DNA of 64,000 nt, from contig CAWBOJ010000003.1 of the NCBI GenBank assembly GCA_963790405.1, positions 496,001 to 560,000 on the forward strand, given 5' to 3'. The position numbers and the translations under genes were made by a program. Position 1 is the first letter of the stretch, and every line of letters begins with the position of its first letter. This document shows, piece by piece, positions 62,994 to 64,000 of this stretch. The stretch is from JBGSMX01 sp963790405 (lineage in GTDB: Bacteria > Actinomycetota > Coriobacteriia > Anaerosomatales > JAGXFU01). A model generated the notes under the pieces. The model was not told the DNA's origin. It ran no database searches and worked only from the letters and a program-made list of their open reading frames with translations.

Positions 62994-63551
62994 ATGCGAC
63001 GCAGCTCCTTCATCGCTCGCGCGGGGGTCATCGCTGCGGTATATGCCGCGCTCACTATCATCACACTGCAGCTTCCAACTCAACTTGGGTGGGGGCTCGT
63101 TCAGTTCCGGCCCAGCGAAGCCCTGACCGTTTTGGCGACACTCACTCCTGCCGCGATACCCGGCCTATGGCTCGGTGCAGCTGTGGCGAATCTGTTCGTC
63201 TTTGCGCAGGTCGGGCCGCTCGCTCTCTTTGACGTGGTGTTCGGGTCGCTCGCGTCACTTCTTGGCGCGACATGGACCTGGCGGTTCCGGAGCCGAACGG
63301 CGGTCGCTTTGCTCGGGCCGGTCGTTGTCAACGCGCTTGTCGTGCCGGCGTATTTGCCGATGCTGCTCGCAGGATTGGGGTTCTACGAGGTCCCGTTGTT
63401 GGGGTTGGACTTTGAGGGACATTGGCTCAGTATGTACGCGTTCGGAGTAGTCGCCATCGGGCTCAGTCAGGCGCTCGTGGTGTACGGTCTGGGGTGGCCA
63501 CTGCTCTCGGCACTCAAGCGCATTGGCCTTGCGGAACGCATAGGTGGTTGA
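62994..63551 (+). CDS. queT: QueT-type ECF transporter S component
   Basis: The 185-residue protein has about five TM helices and the QueT pattern: AAVYAALTIITLQLP, QFRPSEALTVLATLTPAAIPG, FDVVFGSLASLLGATWTWRF and NALVVPAYLPMLLAGLGFYE. QueT is the substrate-specific component that takes up queuosine precursors with a shared ECF energising module encoded elsewhere. ATG 62994 is taken as start; a TTG six bases earlier is possible. No preQ1 riboswitch is visible in the 61-base leader. Confidence 0.85.
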   Translation: MRRSSFIARAGVIAAVYAALTIITLQLPTQLGWGLVQFRPSEALTVLATLTPAAIPGLWLGAAVANLFVFAQVGPLALFDVVFGSLASLLGATWTWRFRSRTAVALLGPVVVNALVVPAYLPMLLAGLGFYEVPLLGLDFEGHWLSMYAFGVVAIGLSQALVVYGLGWPLLSALKRIGLAERIGG

Positions 63552-63576
63552 CCGCGGAGAGGCGGAAGTTCGACAG

Positions 63577-64000
63577 ATGACGGTCAAGGGAACATGGAAG
63601 CGCAGCGACGCAGATTGTTCGGCGCCTCTTCCTCGCCGTCCGGATGGATTCCTTATTCACAATGCCAAGGAGTCGTGCCGCGAGTGCTGGGGGTGCGTCC
63701 GCGCGTGTCCGGCGCGCGCAATCAAGATGGTCAACGGTCACGCGGAAATCATCGAGGAACGCTGCGTGAAGTGCGGCCAGTGCGTGTCCGAGTGTGGCGG
63801 CAGCGGAAATACGGTTAGGGACGACACGCCACGCGTACGTCAGCTACTCGAATCCGGGCGACCGGTCGTTGCTATCCTTGCAAGTGAATTCGTTGCTGCG
63901 CTGCACCCGGTTTCTCCACTTGAGGTCGAGCGCTCGTTGGAGATGATAGGGTTCTTCGCCGTGGAGAGCACGTTGCTTGGCGAGGAGATTGTCGCCGCAG
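63577..64000 (+). CDS. [FeFe]-hydrogenase-like/ferredoxin sensory protein, 3' end outside window
   Basis: The frame from ATG 63577 runs open to the right edge (141 codons). It has two [4Fe-4S] motifs (CRECWGCVRACPARAI and CVKCGQCVSEC) followed by a segment beginning RPVVAILASEFVAALHPVSP that matches the N-terminal lobe of the iron-hydrogenase large-subunit C-terminal domain. In other bacteria such proteins continue into PAS, HisKA or phosphatase domains and act as redox sensors rather than enzymes. That is inference here because the C-terminal part is not in the window. The gene starts 26 bases after queT. Confidence 0.7.
   Translation, partial: MTVKGTWKRSDADCSAPLPRRPDGFLIHNAKESCRECWGCVRACPARAIKMVNGHAEIIEERCVKCGQCVSECGGSGNTVRDDTPRVRQLLESGRPVVAILASEFVAALHPVSPLEVERSLEMIGFFAVESTLLGEEIVAA

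Noticed and set aside
1..64000. CRISPR arrays, insertion sequences, prophage or integrative elements
   Set aside because: No spaced direct repeats, transposase or integrase motifs, or terminal inverted repeats were seen, and gene content and base use look uniform.

Overview
The window is high-GC, gene-dense bacterial chromosome from what looks like an anaerobic, single-membrane actinobacterium. A Coriobacteriia-like lineage is my inference; there is no rRNA gene to confirm it. The evidence is a four-subunit 2-oxoacid:ferredoxin oxidoreductase, several polyferredoxins, a hydrogenase-type iron-sulfur protein at the right edge, arginine deiminase, sortase with an LPFTG substrate, cell-wall-binding (CWB2) proteins, PASTA and NlpC/P60-like surface proteins, and a QueT ECF-transporter component. 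No phage, insertion sequence, CRISPR array, tRNA or rRNA was seen. No gene-free stretch exceeds 300 bases; the longest (28697-28990) holds only the divergent 5' regions of a CWB2 protein gene and livJ.

Layout. 1-6.9 kb: end of a NapG-type ferredoxin, an autoregulated PadR gene overlapping an M28 peptidase, a class V aminotransferase, a thioesterase, guanine deaminase, an amidohydrolase and a DUF188 protein. 6.9-13.9 kb: a sensor kinase, then minus-strand envelope genes: acyltransferase and CDP-alcohol transferase, then LPFTG protein, sortase, an ECF sigma factor fused to its anti-sigma domain, and a GAP-family membrane protein. 14-19.8 kb: secreted and lipoprotein genes of unknown function plus a methyltransferase. 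19.8-27.1 kb: MarR regulator and RND exporter, lipoprotein, arcA, cytochrome b. 27.2-34.2 kb: CWB2 protein and the livJHMGF branched-chain amino acid transporter. 34.2-46.2 kb: phosphoesterase, EamA exporter, NapH-type protein, MerR/TipA-like regulator, a large HTH_42 fusion protein, PASTA and CWB2 surface proteins. 46.3-49.3 kb: SRP RNA, dnaX, ybaB, recR. 49.4-52.5 kb: por/kor GDAB. 52.6-64 kb: a phosphate-binding-like protein coupled to an HD-GYP sensor, lysC-asd, a two-component system, a PocR/GAF/HD-GYP protein, queT, and the start of a hydrogenase-like sensor.

An important caveat is frame integrity. About a dozen genes, including dnaX, recR, the oxidoreductase alpha subunit and livJHMG, are split across reading frames. 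At nearly every break I could reconstruct, removing one extra base restores the expected protein; recR returns to 198 residues and the alpha subunit to about 395. Breaks cluster at 29.4-33.5 kb and 46.5-51.1 kb. I annotate these as single genes and treat the breaks as probable sequence errors, while noting that this needs read-level proof.

The features most worth following up are the sortase/LPFTG/ECF-anti-sigma operon, the alpha-toroid-like/HTH_42 fusion protein, the heptad-repeat insert in the RND exporter, the binding-protein/HD-GYP pair, and several regulator genes whose promoters place the transcription start on the start codon (leaderless mRNAs).
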